Shown: positions 25,614-34,793 of the stretch, one piece after another
Position numbering within the stretch: position 1 is the first letter of the stretch
Layout of the letters: each line of letters begins with the position of its first letter
Assembly (NCBI RefSeq): GCF_024628865.1
Contig: NZ_CP102384.1
Coordinates: 3,173,001 to 3,237,000 of the forward strand
Origin: Sphingopyxis sp. DBS4
GTDB taxonomy: Bacteria; Pseudomonadota; Alphaproteobacteria; Sphingomonadales; Sphingomonadaceae
Reading direction: 5' to 3'
Length of the DNA: 64,000 nt
Position numbers and translations under genes: made by a program
The notes under the pieces: model-generated
Database searches by the model: none
Told to the model about the DNA's origin: nothing
What the model saw: only the letters and a program-made list of their open reading frames with translations

Positions 25614-27014
25614 TCACACTGGATTGACGGCCTTCCACCTGGTCATGTCGCGCCCGATCGACGACCGCGCGCGCCAGAAAAGAAATGCGGAGAATGGTGC
25701 GACCAGGCTTGTAAGGATGAGGGCGGCACGCAAACTCCTGCCGGAATCTTGATCGAACTGCCACGAGATCGCGTCGCTGGCCGTCCCGACGAACAGCGGT
25801 CCCAAACCCACGCCGACCAGGTTCAAGACCAGAAGGAAGAGGGCGGTCGCGCCGCCACGGATCTCCGGCGGTGAGACGCTTTGCTGGGTACTGTGGACCG
25901 GGCCCATCCACATGGCCCCTAGCATGTTGGGAAGCGCAAGGCCCGCAAGCGCCAGCGCGCCACTGTCGATGCTGAAGATGACGGCATAACAGGGAAGGGC
26001 CGCCAGCGACGCAAACGCAGGGATGGTTACATAGGCTCGGACGTCGCTCCGGCCGAACCGATCGGCCAGCAACCCACCGAGCCACACGCCGGCGGCGCCT
26101 GCGAGACCTGTGGAAAGACCGAGCGTCAGGCCCAGGAACCCCGAAACCCCCATCCCGGCCTGGGTGGCCATGGCGACGATCTCCGGGCCATGATTGCGGA
26201 TAAAAAAAGATGCGATGAAAGGTCCGAAGCCATATCCTACCGCGGCTTGCAGCGCAGTCGCGATCACGATGAGCCGGTAGGTGCGAACCGCCCAAAGCGT
26301 CTTTACCGCCGCGAGAGCGCCCGGCGGCGCCGTTCGCAACAGAGCGGCGTGCGCCTTGCGCGGTTCGCGCAAAACCAGCAGCAAAAAGGGGGCAAGGACG
26401 ACACCTGGTATGCCGGCCACCAGAAAGGCGGTGCGCCAGCCATAGGCATCGGCAACCAGCCCTCCCAATGCCATCCCCGCCAACGTTCCCAACGGCACGC
26501 CAAGATAGTAGAGCGAAAGCGCCGACGCGCGCCGCTCGGGTGGGTAATAATCGACGATGAGCGAATTTGCGGCAGGTGTCAGGCCGGCCTCGCCAATCCC
26601 CACTCCGACACGCCCCACCAAAAGTTGGGGAAAGCTTCGCGCGAGGCTGCAGGCGATGGTGAACCCGCTCCAGACGAGAACGGAAAATGCCATGATCTTT
26701 GGCCGGTTGCCGCGATCCGCCCAGCGCGCGAGCGGGATTCCGGCGACGCTATAAAGCAAGGCAAAGGCAAGGCCCGACATCAGCCCGATTTGCCAGTCCG
26801 CCAGCTGCAACTCTTCCCGGATCGGTTCGGCTAGAATGTTGACGATCTGCCGGTCAACAAAGTTGAGTGTGAGAGCAAAGGTCAGGAAAAACATGGCGAT
26901 GCGGCGGCGGAAAGCCGCCCCCGCCACAGCCAGCGCGGCTTCGCCCTCGCCAGGCGGCGTGCGTGCTGTGCCGAGCGCCGGTTGCAGCACAGGAGGCGCG
27001 CCCCCGCCCGTCAC
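25614..27014 (-). CDS. MFS transporter
   Basis: A 466-residue, 12-helix major facilitator. Motif A-like GIPLARWADRGNRP lies between TM2 and TM3, and VGRVGVGIGEAGLTPAANSLI and LADRFGRSD are further family marks. GTG 27014 is preferred because it overlaps the ALDH stop (GTGA); the frame is open upstream into the ALDH gene but out of phase with it. Inner-membrane uptake of the aromatic acid handled by the adjacent Rieske module is likely, complementing the TonB receptor in the outer membrane. Export is not excluded. Confidence 0.85.
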   Translation of the reverse strand: MTGGGAPPVLQPALGTARTPPGEGEAALAVAGAAFRRRIAMFFLTFALTLNFVDRQIVNILAEPIREELQLADWQIGLMSGLAFALLYSVAGIPLARWADRGNRPKIMAFSVLVWSGFTIACSLARSFPQLLVGRVGVGIGEAGLTPAANSLIVDYYPPERRASALSLYYLGVPLGTLAGMALGGLVADAYGWRTAFLVAGIPGVVLAPFLLLVLREPRKAHAALLRTAPPGALAAVKTLWAVRTYRLIVIATALQAAVGYGFGPFIASFFIRNHGPEIVAMATQAGMGVSGFLGLTLGLSTGLAGAAGVWLGGLLADRFGRSDVRAYVTIPAFASLAALPCYAVIFSIDSGALALAGLALPNMLGAMWMGPVHSTQQSVSPPEIRGGATALFLLVLNLVGVGLGPLFVGTASDAISWQFDQDSGRSLRAALILTSLVAPFSAFLFWRARSSIGRDMTRWKAVNPV

Positions 27015-28468
27015 CGGTTGCCCGATCCCAACGAGATGAAGATATTTTTCTCCTGGGTGAACGCCAGCAGTTCGCCGAGGCATTCCTCACGGCCGATGCC
27101 CGACTGTTTCATTCCGCCGAAGGGGGCTCCAAGAATGTGGCGTGAGGTCTCGTTGATCCAGACATAGCCTACGTCGACGGCCATGGCGGTGCGGTGCGCG
27201 CGTTCGAGATCTCGTGTCCAGATTGAGCAGGTCAATCCATACTCCAGTTCGTTGACGACCTCGATCATCGTCGGCTCGTCGGACCATCGCAGGATTCCGA
27301 GCACCGGCCCGAAAACCTCTTCGCGGGCCAAGCGCATGTCAGGGGTAACGTCGGCAAACACTGTCGGCTCGATGTACAGGCCGCGCGCAAGAGCTTGGTC
27401 GGCCGGTGGCCCCCCGCCGCATATCAGTCGAGCGCCTTCCGCCTGGGCGCTATCGATGAATCCGACTATGCGCTCATGCTGTTTCGCGCTGATGATCGCG
27501 CCCATCGAAGTCGCCTCGTTGGACGGATCGCCCGGCTGAAACCGCTGGGCTTCCTCCTCGATACGAGCCAGAACCGCGTCGTAGATGTCCTCATGTATGA
27601 ACGCCCGGCTCGTCGACCCGCATGATTGGCCGCACCACGCAAAATTCATGCCCTGGATCAAGGCTTTTGCTACTTCGGCGGGATCGGCATCGCCATAGGC
27701 TATCAGGGCATTCTTGCCGCCAAGTTCGAGCAAGACTGGCTTGAGCGTTGGACTGGCCTCGCGCATCAGAGCGCGACCTGCAGCCGCGCTCCCCACCAAG
27801 CTGATCATCGCCACCTTGGGGTGGGCCGCTAACGCCGCCCCCGTTTCGGCTCCTCCCGTAAGGACGCTGAACGTACCCGACGGCAACAAGCCGTCGATCA
27901 GCTCGGCGAAGCGGAGTGCTGACAGGGGAGCCTGTTCGGATGGCTTGACGATTACCGCATTGCCGGCTGCAAGGGGAGCGGCAACCTTGCCGGCGCAGAA
28001 CAGAAACGGATGATTGAAGGCCAGAATGCGGGCGACGACGCCAAATGGCTGCCTGACGGAGAAGTTGACCGCATCTGGTCCGACGGGGACCGAAGCACCT
28101 TTCATCTCCGTCACCAGCCCGGAGAAATAGTCGATGAGCGCGGCTGCCACATGGGAGTCGGCCGCCAGTTCACGGACCGGGTTGCCGCAATCGAGAGCAT
28201 CGAGTTGCGCCAATTCCTTTGCATTCTGGCGAATGACTGCCGCTACTTCGCGCAGCAGCCGGGCACGTTCGAGGGGTGGCACATCGCGCCAGACCCTGGA
28301 TCCGACGGCGGCAGCGAGGACTGCCCGGTCGACATCCTCGCTTTCTGCCTGCGCGACATGTGCGATGAGCGAGCCGTTGGCCGGATTGTGCGAGGGACTG
28401 TACCCGCCCGCCGTCGGTGCATGCCACCCGCCATCATAGTAAAGGTCGTACTGATCTGGAATTGCCAT
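27011..28468 (-). CDS. NAD(P)-dependent aldehyde dehydrogenase
   Basis: A 485-residue ALDH with C283 (GQSCGSTS) and E248 (LELGGKNA), the stretch ILAFNHPFLFCAGK and the C-terminal FGGMKQSGIGREE. The His in FNHPF replaces the usual Trp-Asn pair (PWNFP), leaving Asn before His. Such ALDHs oxidise betaine-, aromatic or semialdehydes. In this operon, salicylaldehyde or a substituted benzaldehyde produced by side-chain cleavage is a reasonable substrate, but this is inference. Confidence 0.88.
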   Translation of the reverse strand: MAIPDQYDLYYDGGWHAPTAGGYSPSHNPANGSLIAHVAQAESEDVDRAVLAAAVGSRVWRDVPPLERARLLREVAAVIRQNAKELAQLDALDCGNPVRELAADSHVAAALIDYFSGLVTEMKGASVPVGPDAVNFSVRQPFGVVARILAFNHPFLFCAGKVAAPLAAGNAVIVKPSEQAPLSALRFAELIDGLLPSGTFSVLTGGAETGAALAAHPKVAMISLVGSAAAGRALMREASPTLKPVLLELGGKNALIAYGDADPAEVAKALIQGMNFAWCGQSCGSTSRAFIHEDIYDAVLARIEEEAQRFQPGDPSNEATSMGAIISAKQHERIVGFIDSAQAEGARLICGGGPPADQALARGLYIEPTVFADVTPDMRLAREEVFGPVLGILRWSDEPTMIEVVNELEYGLTCSIWTRDLERAHRTAMAVDVGYVWINETSRHILGAPFGGMKQSGIGREECLGELLAFTQEKNIFISLGSGNR

Positions 28469-28518
28469 CTATGCTCTCAATCCTTGAGGGGCGAGCCAGC
28501 CTATGACCGGCGATCGCA

Positions 28519-30723
28519 TCAGAATTTCACTTCGACGCCGGCGCCGATACGCCGGGGCAGCTCGTACCTGAGATCGGTGCCAAGCGCGCCGGGCCGAACT
28601 TCCTGGATGATCTTCTCATTGGTCAAATTCGTCGCCCAGATCGAGAACCGAAACTTTTCGTCATCCGTTCGCCACGAAATTTCGCTGTTGATCGCCGTAT
28701 AGGGATCCTGCTTCACGGAATTCAGGAAGTCGAAATAGACGACCGAACTGCGGAACAGGGTGCCGTTGATGTTCAACATTCCCGATGCGAGCGGTACGTC
28801 GAGACTTGGAGCGATGTTAAAGGTCCAGCGAGGTGCCCGCGGTAGGCGGTTGCCCGACACATCCGCTTGCGACACGATATTGCCTCCCGTTGGCCGGGGA
28901 ATGAAAACTTGCGCGAGCGGAAAATCGTCATATTCCGCATGGGCGTAGGCGACCGCCGCGTTGACCCGGAAATGATCGGTTGGCGCCAAAGTGGTTTCGA
29001 GTTCGCCGCCGTAAAGAGTGGCGTTCGCGGCGTTCTGCAGGACATAACCGGGACCCAACGGATCGCGGGCAGTGACCTGCAAATCCTTATAATCATAACG
29101 ATACAAGGCGAGATTGGCGCGCAGCCAGGGCGTGATGTCAGACTTGATACCGCCTTCGAGGGCTTTGAGCGTCTCGGGATCGACCGCGAGAGGCGACACG
29201 CCAGTCATGTTGAACACACCGCTTTTGAAGCCGGTGCTGTAGGTCGCGTAGATATTCGTGTCCGGTCCGATTTCGAACCGGACCGTGCCTTTATACGTGA
29301 CCCTGTTAAAGGATTTTTCCGCTGTCTGCGGAAAAAGGGCGACGCCGTTTACGATCTGATCGAAACTTCTTTTCTCATGGGTGTAGCGAATGCCGCCCGT
29401 CACGAACAGGCGCGGGACGACCTCAAGCGTCGCCTCGGCGAATCCGGCATAGGAGGTCGTCTTCAGGACGGGGTCGAATGTGCGCACGAGCAGTGGCTGG
29501 CTCGGATCAGCGCGACTGCTCAGAATGAAGTTGGCGTCGCCGGAGAGGTGGAAGGCATATAAACCAGCGATCCATTGAAGCGGCCCGGAGCCGGACGAGA
29601 GCAGGCGCACTTCCTGACTATAATATTCCGATGCGATTTTGGGGGCCACAAAAGTCGCGAGCAAGATATTCGACGAATCCGAATCCGTCGCCTGAGAGGT
29701 TCGGTTGGAGGCATATGCCCCGGTCGTCTCCAGATTGACCCCGCCTAGATCGAAGCGTGTCTGCAAGGCGACACTGTATCGCCGGGTGGCGAGCGAGGGG
29801 CGCAGATCGGCGGACAGCTGCCAGGGTTTCAACGGGAGGATCGCGCCGGGAAAGGCTCGACCTGCCGTGTTATTCTCATAGGGCTGGTAGACATTCTCCG
29901 AGCCCTTGCGATCGAAATATTCTCCCGTGAGGACGATCTTGTTTCCGTTCTCGCCGCGGTACATCAGCTTGCTGCGGACATCGACAACCTGATAGCCGCC
30001 AGCTTTCCCACCGCGCACGAGATCGTCGACAAAACTGTCCGTTTTGCGGTAAATTCCGGCGATATCGGCTGCAATCGTATCGGACAGGCCACCAGTCAGA
30101 TAGCCGCGCACATTATAGTCTCCGTCGCCCGTCTCGAGGGCGGCCGCGCGCGCCGAAACCATGCCGCTGAAGTCGAAACTGGGATCAGGCGTAATGACAT
30201 TGATCAACCCGCCCGTCGCGTTCCGACCGAATATTGTCCCCTGCGGCCCGCGCAGGACCTCGACGCGGTCGACCTTGACGAGATCGGTCCAGGTGGAAAA
30301 TGGGTCTCCCTGGTAGATTCCATCGACATAGGTTGCTACGTTTGACTCGTCCCCGACCGAAATACTGCTCGACCCCACCCCGCGGATAACGGGCAGGAAC
30401 ACGCCCGCAGCGCGGCCACCGAAGAAGCCGGGCACGACCTGAGTGAGATTCCGGATGTCGGCCGCACCCGAACGGCCAAGCGATTCCGAAGTCACGGCGG
30501 TCACCGCGACCGGCACATCCTGCAACTTCTGTTCCCGGCGCGTCGCGGTCACGACGATATCTACGAGGCCGCTCTGCGTCGAGGTTTGATCCTGATCCTC
30601 GGCTGGGGCCGACGGGCTGGGCGCGGACAAACCGCCAACGGGCGCCGTTTGCGCCATGGATGGCGCGGCGGTCACGGCTGCCGTCATCATCAGCAGCGCT
30701 TTGGATGCAAAAAGGCCTTTCAT
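28519..30723 (-). CDS. TonB-dependent outer-membrane receptor, second copy
   Basis: A 734-residue receptor with signal peptide (cleavage near SMAQ), TonB box DIVVTATRRE, plug motif EVLRGPQGTIFGRNATGG and a C-terminal Phe. It is a paralogue of 16205-18394, sharing many barrel segments such as FPLAQ and FIPRPTGGN/FFPRPDGGN. GGAGGGAG lies before ATG 30723, and a short AT-rich gap (30724-30780) separates it from the beta-subunit gene and may hold a promoter. It probably imports the substrate of this operon. Confidence 0.93.
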   Translation of the reverse strand: MKGLFASKALLMMTAAVTAAPSMAQTAPVGGLSAPSPSAPAEDQDQTSTQSGLVDIVVTATRREQKLQDVPVAVTAVTSESLGRSGAADIRNLTQVVPGFFGGRAAGVFLPVIRGVGSSSISVGDESNVATYVDGIYQGDPFSTWTDLVKVDRVEVLRGPQGTIFGRNATGGLINVITPDPSFDFSGMVSARAAALETGDGDYNVRGYLTGGLSDTIAADIAGIYRKTDSFVDDLVRGGKAGGYQVVDVRSKLMYRGENGNKIVLTGEYFDRKGSENVYQPYENNTAGRAFPGAILPLKPWQLSADLRPSLATRRYSVALQTRFDLGGVNLETTGAYASNRTSQATDSDSSNILLATFVAPKIASEYYSQEVRLLSSGSGPLQWIAGLYAFHLSGDANFILSSRADPSQPLLVRTFDPVLKTTSYAGFAEATLEVVPRLFVTGGIRYTHEKRSFDQIVNGVALFPQTAEKSFNRVTYKGTVRFEIGPDTNIYATYSTGFKSGVFNMTGVSPLAVDPETLKALEGGIKSDITPWLRANLALYRYDYKDLQVTARDPLGPGYVLQNAANATLYGGELETTLAPTDHFRVNAAVAYAHAEYDDFPLAQVFIPRPTGGNIVSQADVSGNRLPRAPRWTFNIAPSLDVPLASGMLNINGTLFRSSVVYFDFLNSVKQDPYTAINSEISWRTDDEKFRFSIWATNLTNEKIIQEVRPGALGTDLRYELPRRIGAGVEVKF

Positions 30724-30780
30724 TTTCGGTCTCCCTCCCGATTATTTAGTAATTGATTTATAAGGTTATTCTGTCACCGC

Positions 30781-31275
30781 TCACAAAGGAAACACCAGAT
30801 ACCGCGGCACGACCGCGTTGTCGGTCACCGCGTTCCGCGACAGAAAGCGACATTGATCGTCTTCCATTCGAATAATGTCCTCGTAGGTCCCGGCGGCCAG
30901 CTGCTGCGGCAGCCCGGTATCGTCGGGGGTAAAGATCACGGAGAAGTTCGAGACCATGTCGACGAGACCATCCGCGCGGCGGCTGGCGTGCACGCGCTGA
31001 ACGAAATGCCGGGTACGATAGTCCTGGAATGTACCCGCCCATATGTCTTCGATGAAGGTGCAGCGATCGATTAACCTGTCGCGGCAGTCGTCGAGCATCA
31101 TCGCCACGCGCAGGCCGCTCTCGACATCGTTGCGCGCGATGCAGATGTAACTCGCGCTCGGATCATCTTCGAACGTGTCGAGCCACGACCGCATTTTCTT
31201 CCCGTCCAGTGCCGACATATATGCCGACTGGAGTTCATCGAGCCGCGCGAGCTCGTCGAGCGTCAAGCGCGTCAT
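30781..31275 (-). CDS. aromatic-ring-hydroxylating oxygenase, beta subunit
   Basis: A 164-residue NTF2-fold small subunit (SYICIARNDVESGL, DRCTFIEDIWAGTFQDYRTRHFVQRV). ATG 31275 overlaps the alpha-subunit stop (ATGA). It is more distant from the other three beta subunits than they are from each other, judged by eye. Confidence 0.82.
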   Translation of the reverse strand: MTRLTLDELARLDELQSAYMSALDGKKMRSWLDTFEDDPSASYICIARNDVESGLRVAMMLDDCRDRLIDRCTFIEDIWAGTFQDYRTRHFVQRVHASRRADGLVDMVSNFSVIFTPDDTGLPQQLAAGTYEDIIRMEDDQCRFLSRNAVTDNAVVPRYLVFPL

Positions 31276-32462
31276 GCCTCCCTCCTCCGGAAGCCCATGG
31301 CGGCGCGATAATATTCCCAGTGCGGAAGATTGCCGCTCTCGTCGTTCTGACGGAATTCGAACCCGAGCCGGGATGGATCGGTGACGCCTTTTTGGAAGAT
31401 GGCCTTGCCGGGGGTGCGATTGCCGATCTGGACCCGGTGGAAAACCGAGGCGTCTTCCATACTGATCAGGCCGGACGGGCCGATCGCGTTGGAGCTTTGC
31501 CTTATTCGGTGCAAGACCATCGCGTCATCGTCGTCCTGATGCGCGAAATAGGCGTAGGTGACTTCCACCTCGTCGATTGCGACAGGCGTAGCGAAACGGA
31601 TGCTGATGACGTTCAGGTAATTTGAGGCGACGAGCATCGGAAAGAGAGCGAGCACGCTGGCGTTTTTCGGCCGCCCCTCGTCGCGAAACTCGATGACCGA
31701 AGCATCGCGGATTACGCTCGTGGGCTGGGGAACGGTCAACTCGGTTTCGATGCAATAATGGCCACGTCCGGTAGTCGCATACTGGCGGCCTGCGCCGCCC
31801 TGCCAGTTGAGCATCGTGAACGCCTGGTGCAGGAGCGGCGGATGATAGCCGTCGTTGTCGCTATAGGCTTTCCAGTTGGTCAGATACCGGACCCGATGAT
31901 AGCCAATCAGCTTGAGGCGTCCGTCACCGGCCATGATGTCCAGCAACGACCCTTTCGCTTCCTGCAGGAAGTCGTCGAGGCTTTCGGTGTCCGGCGACAG
32001 CGTCACGAACAGGAGGCCGCCGACCGATTCCTGCCGCGGCTGGGTCAGCGGATAGTCTTTCTTGTCGAAACCGGGGATGAATTCGCGCTGATTGGGGCAG
32101 CCGACCAACTCGCCCTCTTTGTTGAACAGCCACCGATGATAGGGGCATTCGAATTCGGCTCGATTGCCCGAAGGCTTTACCTCGATCTGGGTGCTGCGAT
32201 GTGAGCAGGCGTTGAAGAATGCCCTGACCCGTCCGTCGTCGCCGCGGATGATGAGCAGGGGGACGTCCGCAAGATTGCAGGTTTTGAAGTCCCCCGGGTG
32301 CGGCACTTCGCTTTCGTGCGCAACGGGATGCCACTCGGCTCCACGGAAAATCCGGTCGATCTCGGCTTGGTAGAGGTCTTGCCGGACGAAAATCTCCTTG
32401 GGGATTTCGTTAAAATTTGCCGGCCAGACAATGTCTTGAAGATAAGCCTCCGGAACCGTCAT
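31272..32462 (-). CDS. Rieske oxygenase alpha subunit, short type
   Basis: A 396-residue catalytic subunit. Rieske ligands are C86/H88 (CSHRSTQI) and C106/H109 (CPYHRW, Arg instead of the usual Gly/Gln). The iron site is D204, H207 and H212 (NDGYHPPLLH). It is the shortest and most divergent of the four alpha subunits in the window. It is preceded by two extradiol dioxygenase-like genes, so it may produce the diol they bind. An AAAGGA site lies before ATG 32462. Confidence 0.87.
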   Translation of the reverse strand: MTVPEAYLQDIVWPANFNEIPKEIFVRQDLYQAEIDRIFRGAEWHPVAHESEVPHPGDFKTCNLADVPLLIIRGDDGRVRAFFNACSHRSTQIEVKPSGNRAEFECPYHRWLFNKEGELVGCPNQREFIPGFDKKDYPLTQPRQESVGGLLFVTLSPDTESLDDFLQEAKGSLLDIMAGDGRLKLIGYHRVRYLTNWKAYSDNDGYHPPLLHQAFTMLNWQGGAGRQYATTGRGHYCIETELTVPQPTSVIRDASVIEFRDEGRPKNASVLALFPMLVASNYLNVISIRFATPVAIDEVEVTYAYFAHQDDDDAMVLHRIRQSSNAIGPSGLISMEDASVFHRVQIGNRTPGKAIFQKGVTDPSRLGFEFRQNDESGNLPHWEYYRAAMGFRRREA

Positions 32463-32554
32463 CTCCCATCCTTTCTCTTTGCTATTTCGCCGCCCGCGTC
32501 ACCTCGCGATGCGGTCACATTCATCCCATGCCCGCTGCCCACCGGGGCCCAAGT

Positions 32555-33412
32555 CTATGTGGACAACTCCTTGATTTTCGGGGTTGCGCCCCACATGCAG
32601 AAGCTCTTCGGTTCAAAGCCGAACTGGCGTTCCCTGTAGGTCTCTTCGTCGACCTCGCGCACGCCGACGGAATATTCAAAGACCATCCCGTCGGGACCCT
32701 CGAAATATACGAACCGCGCGCCCGAAGTCGGATGCCGGCCGGGTCCGAAGACGATGGGAACCTTATGCTGGCTAAGCAGCGCGTAGCTGCGCTGCACATC
32801 GTCGATCGACTGAACCTGGTGGTTGATGTGCTGGATACCGCACCGGTCTGCGGGGACGAGCGCGATGCTGTGGTGAATCTGGCTCAGACGGAGCAGCGGG
32901 AGCTCGCCTACCCGGTCACTGACGCGTGCATTGCATATTTGGGTCCAGAAATGCTCATCGCGACCGGGATCCCGGCTGAACAGACCGACGTGACTGAAAC
33001 CCGTAATTCCCGCGTCGCGAGACAGCTGCGCGCCATTGCCACCGATCTGCGGCGAAACCGCGAATTCGATGCGTCCCCCGCTGGGGTCACGAAAGGCTAT
33101 GAATTCGGAAACGTGCCGCTGCTCGCGTTCCTCATGCGAACCGTAGCACACCTCATACCCTAATGCTTCGAGCGTTTTCGCCGCATTGAGGAGATCCTCC
33201 CCATTCGCCAATTCGAAGCCGACAATCGTTTCGGATGGGTCGCCGATCTCGTAGCTCATCGTGCTCATGCGACTATCGGAGCGAAACGACAGGCGATCAA
33301 CCGCGCGATCGACAGGCTCCAGGCCAAGTATTCGCGTGGCGAAATCGGTAGCGGCCGCGACATCCGGTGTCTTGAGACGAGTATAAGCGATGTCAATGAT
33401 GTTGATGGTCAT
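32555..33412 (-). CDS. type I extradiol dioxygenase (two-domain)
   Basis: A 285-residue VOC-fold enzyme with a complete iron site: H141 (FSHVGLFSRD), H198 (HINHQVQSID) and E246 (MVFEYSVG); H180-H181 (QIHHSIAL) fits the catalytic second-sphere His. ATG 33412 overlaps the stop of the upstream homologue and has GGGAGGA 8 bases before it. It probably cleaves a bicyclic or substituted catechol. It differs considerably from the BphC-like enzyme at 12546. Confidence 0.85.
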   Translation of the reverse strand: MTINIIDIAYTRLKTPDVAAATDFATRILGLEPVDRAVDRLSFRSDSRMSTMSYEIGDPSETIVGFELANGEDLLNAAKTLEALGYEVCYGSHEEREQRHVSEFIAFRDPSGGRIEFAVSPQIGGNGAQLSRDAGITGFSHVGLFSRDPGRDEHFWTQICNARVSDRVGELPLLRLSQIHHSIALVPADRCGIQHINHQVQSIDDVQRSYALLSQHKVPIVFGPGRHPTSGARFVYFEGPDGMVFEYSVGVREVDEETYRERQFGFEPKSFCMWGATPKIKELST

Positions 33413-34269
33413 GGCAACGTTCCTCCCAATTCTTCGAGGTTGGAGGTCGAACCCCAACTGCATAGCGAGGCGGGAGAATCGGCAAACTGCCGTGGCCGGC
33501 GTCCGACGGGCGACGGATCCGATCGGGTCGAATAGGTGAAATAGCTGTCGGGCGAGGGCCCGCTGAAGGTCAGAAACACTTCACCGCTCGCGGGTTCCTT
33601 GCCTGGGCCGCGGACAATGCCGACCTGCCGGTCAAGGAGAAAATATTTCGACTGCATCACGGCGTCGATGCTCTCGACCTCAAACCCCACGACGAGGAAG
33701 CTCTCGCGCTTGCTCGGCACAATCATGATCCTGTGATGCTGATCGTCCCAGCCGAGGTAGATTGCGTCGCCCACCCGATCGGTGATCCGCGCTCCGAGGA
33801 TGTCCACCCACACAGCGGCGTCAGACGCCGGGTCCCGGCTGCCGAGGATCACGTGTGACAGGCCGACAATTCCCGCATCGCGCGATGGAAAATATCGCTC
33901 GCCGCTCTCCTCGGCCCGAACGACCAGCTCGATGAGATTGCCGCTTAGGTCGCGACAGGCGAGCCCCGCGTGATAGCGGCGGCTTCGACACAGATCGTGA
34001 GGGATCGCCTCGACATCCCAATTTCGCTCCCTGAGTTTCCCGGAGACTTCCTGCAGCTGCTCGACGGTTCTCAGCGACACCGCCACGCTGGGCCGGAGGC
34101 TGCTCCCGGAACCGTCGAACTCCAGGCAATAGGACCGAGAGTCAGAACGGAACCGTTCGGCTTCCGGCAACCGTTCGCTGTGCTGCAGGCCGACGGTATC
34201 AACGGCGAGCCGCGTGGCTTCGCTAAGCGACTGAACCGGGATCCGTACGAACCGTAGCTGCTCCAGCAT
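33409..34269 (-). CDS. extradiol dioxygenase homologue with degenerate iron site
   Basis: A 286-residue, two-domain VOC protein aligned along its length with its neighbour at 32555. Of the three iron ligands only H139 (LSHVILGSRD) remains; the second is F196 (VGFEVESID) and the third is T245 (YFTYS). It is therefore unlikely to be an ordinary extradiol dioxygenase. Tight coupling (ATGA) to the intact enzyme suggests a structural or regulatory partner, or a substrate-binding protein. ATG 34269 is preferred over an upstream TTG since GAGG lies 6 bases before it. Confidence 0.82.
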   Translation of the reverse strand: MLEQLRFVRIPVQSLSEATRLAVDTVGLQHSERLPEAERFRSDSRSYCLEFDGSGSSLRPSVAVSLRTVEQLQEVSGKLRERNWDVEAIPHDLCRSRRYHAGLACRDLSGNLIELVVRAEESGERYFPSRDAGIVGLSHVILGSRDPASDAAVWVDILGARITDRVGDAIYLGWDDQHHRIMIVPSKRESFLVVGFEVESIDAVMQSKYFLLDRQVGIVRGPGKEPASGEVFLTFSGPSPDSYFTYSTRSDPSPVGRRPRQFADSPASLCSWGSTSNLEELGGTLP

Positions 34270-34519
34270 TTGCCACCTCAAATCCAATGATCAGTCAGTC
34301 TGTACTGTTTGTTTTGATTCGGGGCAAGCCTTATCGCGAGTCCCGAGAGGGGTGTCGTCATGACCGGGGCGATGTGCTGAGCGGCACCTGGCAGCATAGG
34401 GTTGTTATCGCCCGCTCGTCGCGAACGTTCGATCCTTCAACGCGCAGGGCCCGAGGCAAAGAGCGGCCGGCTTCGGCGAGCCCGTCGAGAGCGATCTGGT
34501 AGTCCCCGCTGCCCCGATA

Positions 34520-34741
34520 TCAGACGTGTCGTGTCGGGCGATCCGCCGAAAGGGGAAGCACTAGCTTGTTCGGTACCCGACCGCGTGCGAGCCTCTTCAG
34601 GATTGGAAGCGCGTTGGGATAGGCGTCGGCGAATGCCAGAGGCTGACCGTCGGCGCCCAGCCTCACTTCAAAGACCGGCCCGTCGCCACAAGCGCAGCCA
34701 CCGGCACTCTGTCCTCGCATGAAGCGCTCGGGTTGAGCCAT
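34520..34741 (-). CDS. small Cys-containing orphan protein, first gene of the operon
   Basis: I do not recognise this 73-residue protein. It has a Gly-Cys-Ala-Cys-Gly-Asp motif (GGCACGDGPVFEV), a strand-like middle (RLGADGQPLAFADAYP) and a basic C-terminus (LARGRVPNKLVLPL). No signal peptide or membrane segment is seen. A good GGAG site lies 6 bases before ATG 34741, and the candidate operator at 34770 lies just upstream, which supports a real gene. The 250-base gap to the next gene holds nothing I can name. A metal- or cofactor-binding accessory role is conceivable but unsupported. Confidence 0.55.
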   Translation of the reverse strand: MAQPERFMRGQSAGGCACGDGPVFEVRLGADGQPLAFADAYPNALPILKRLARGRVPNKLVLPLSADRPTRHV

Positions 34742-34769
34742 GTCGGTCTCCAAGCAGAGATTCGTTTCC

Positions 34770-34793
34770 TAGTAGACAACACGTTGCACAAAA
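34770..34793. promoter_or_regulatory. candidate operator, CAA-N4-TTGCAC type
   Basis: Left arm TAGTAGACAA, spacer CACG, right arm TTGCACAAAA. The right arm matches the perfect palindrome at 12415-12438 at eight of ten positions with the same spacer length. It lies 28 bases upstream of the small orphan gene that heads the minus-strand operon. Confidence 0.45.
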
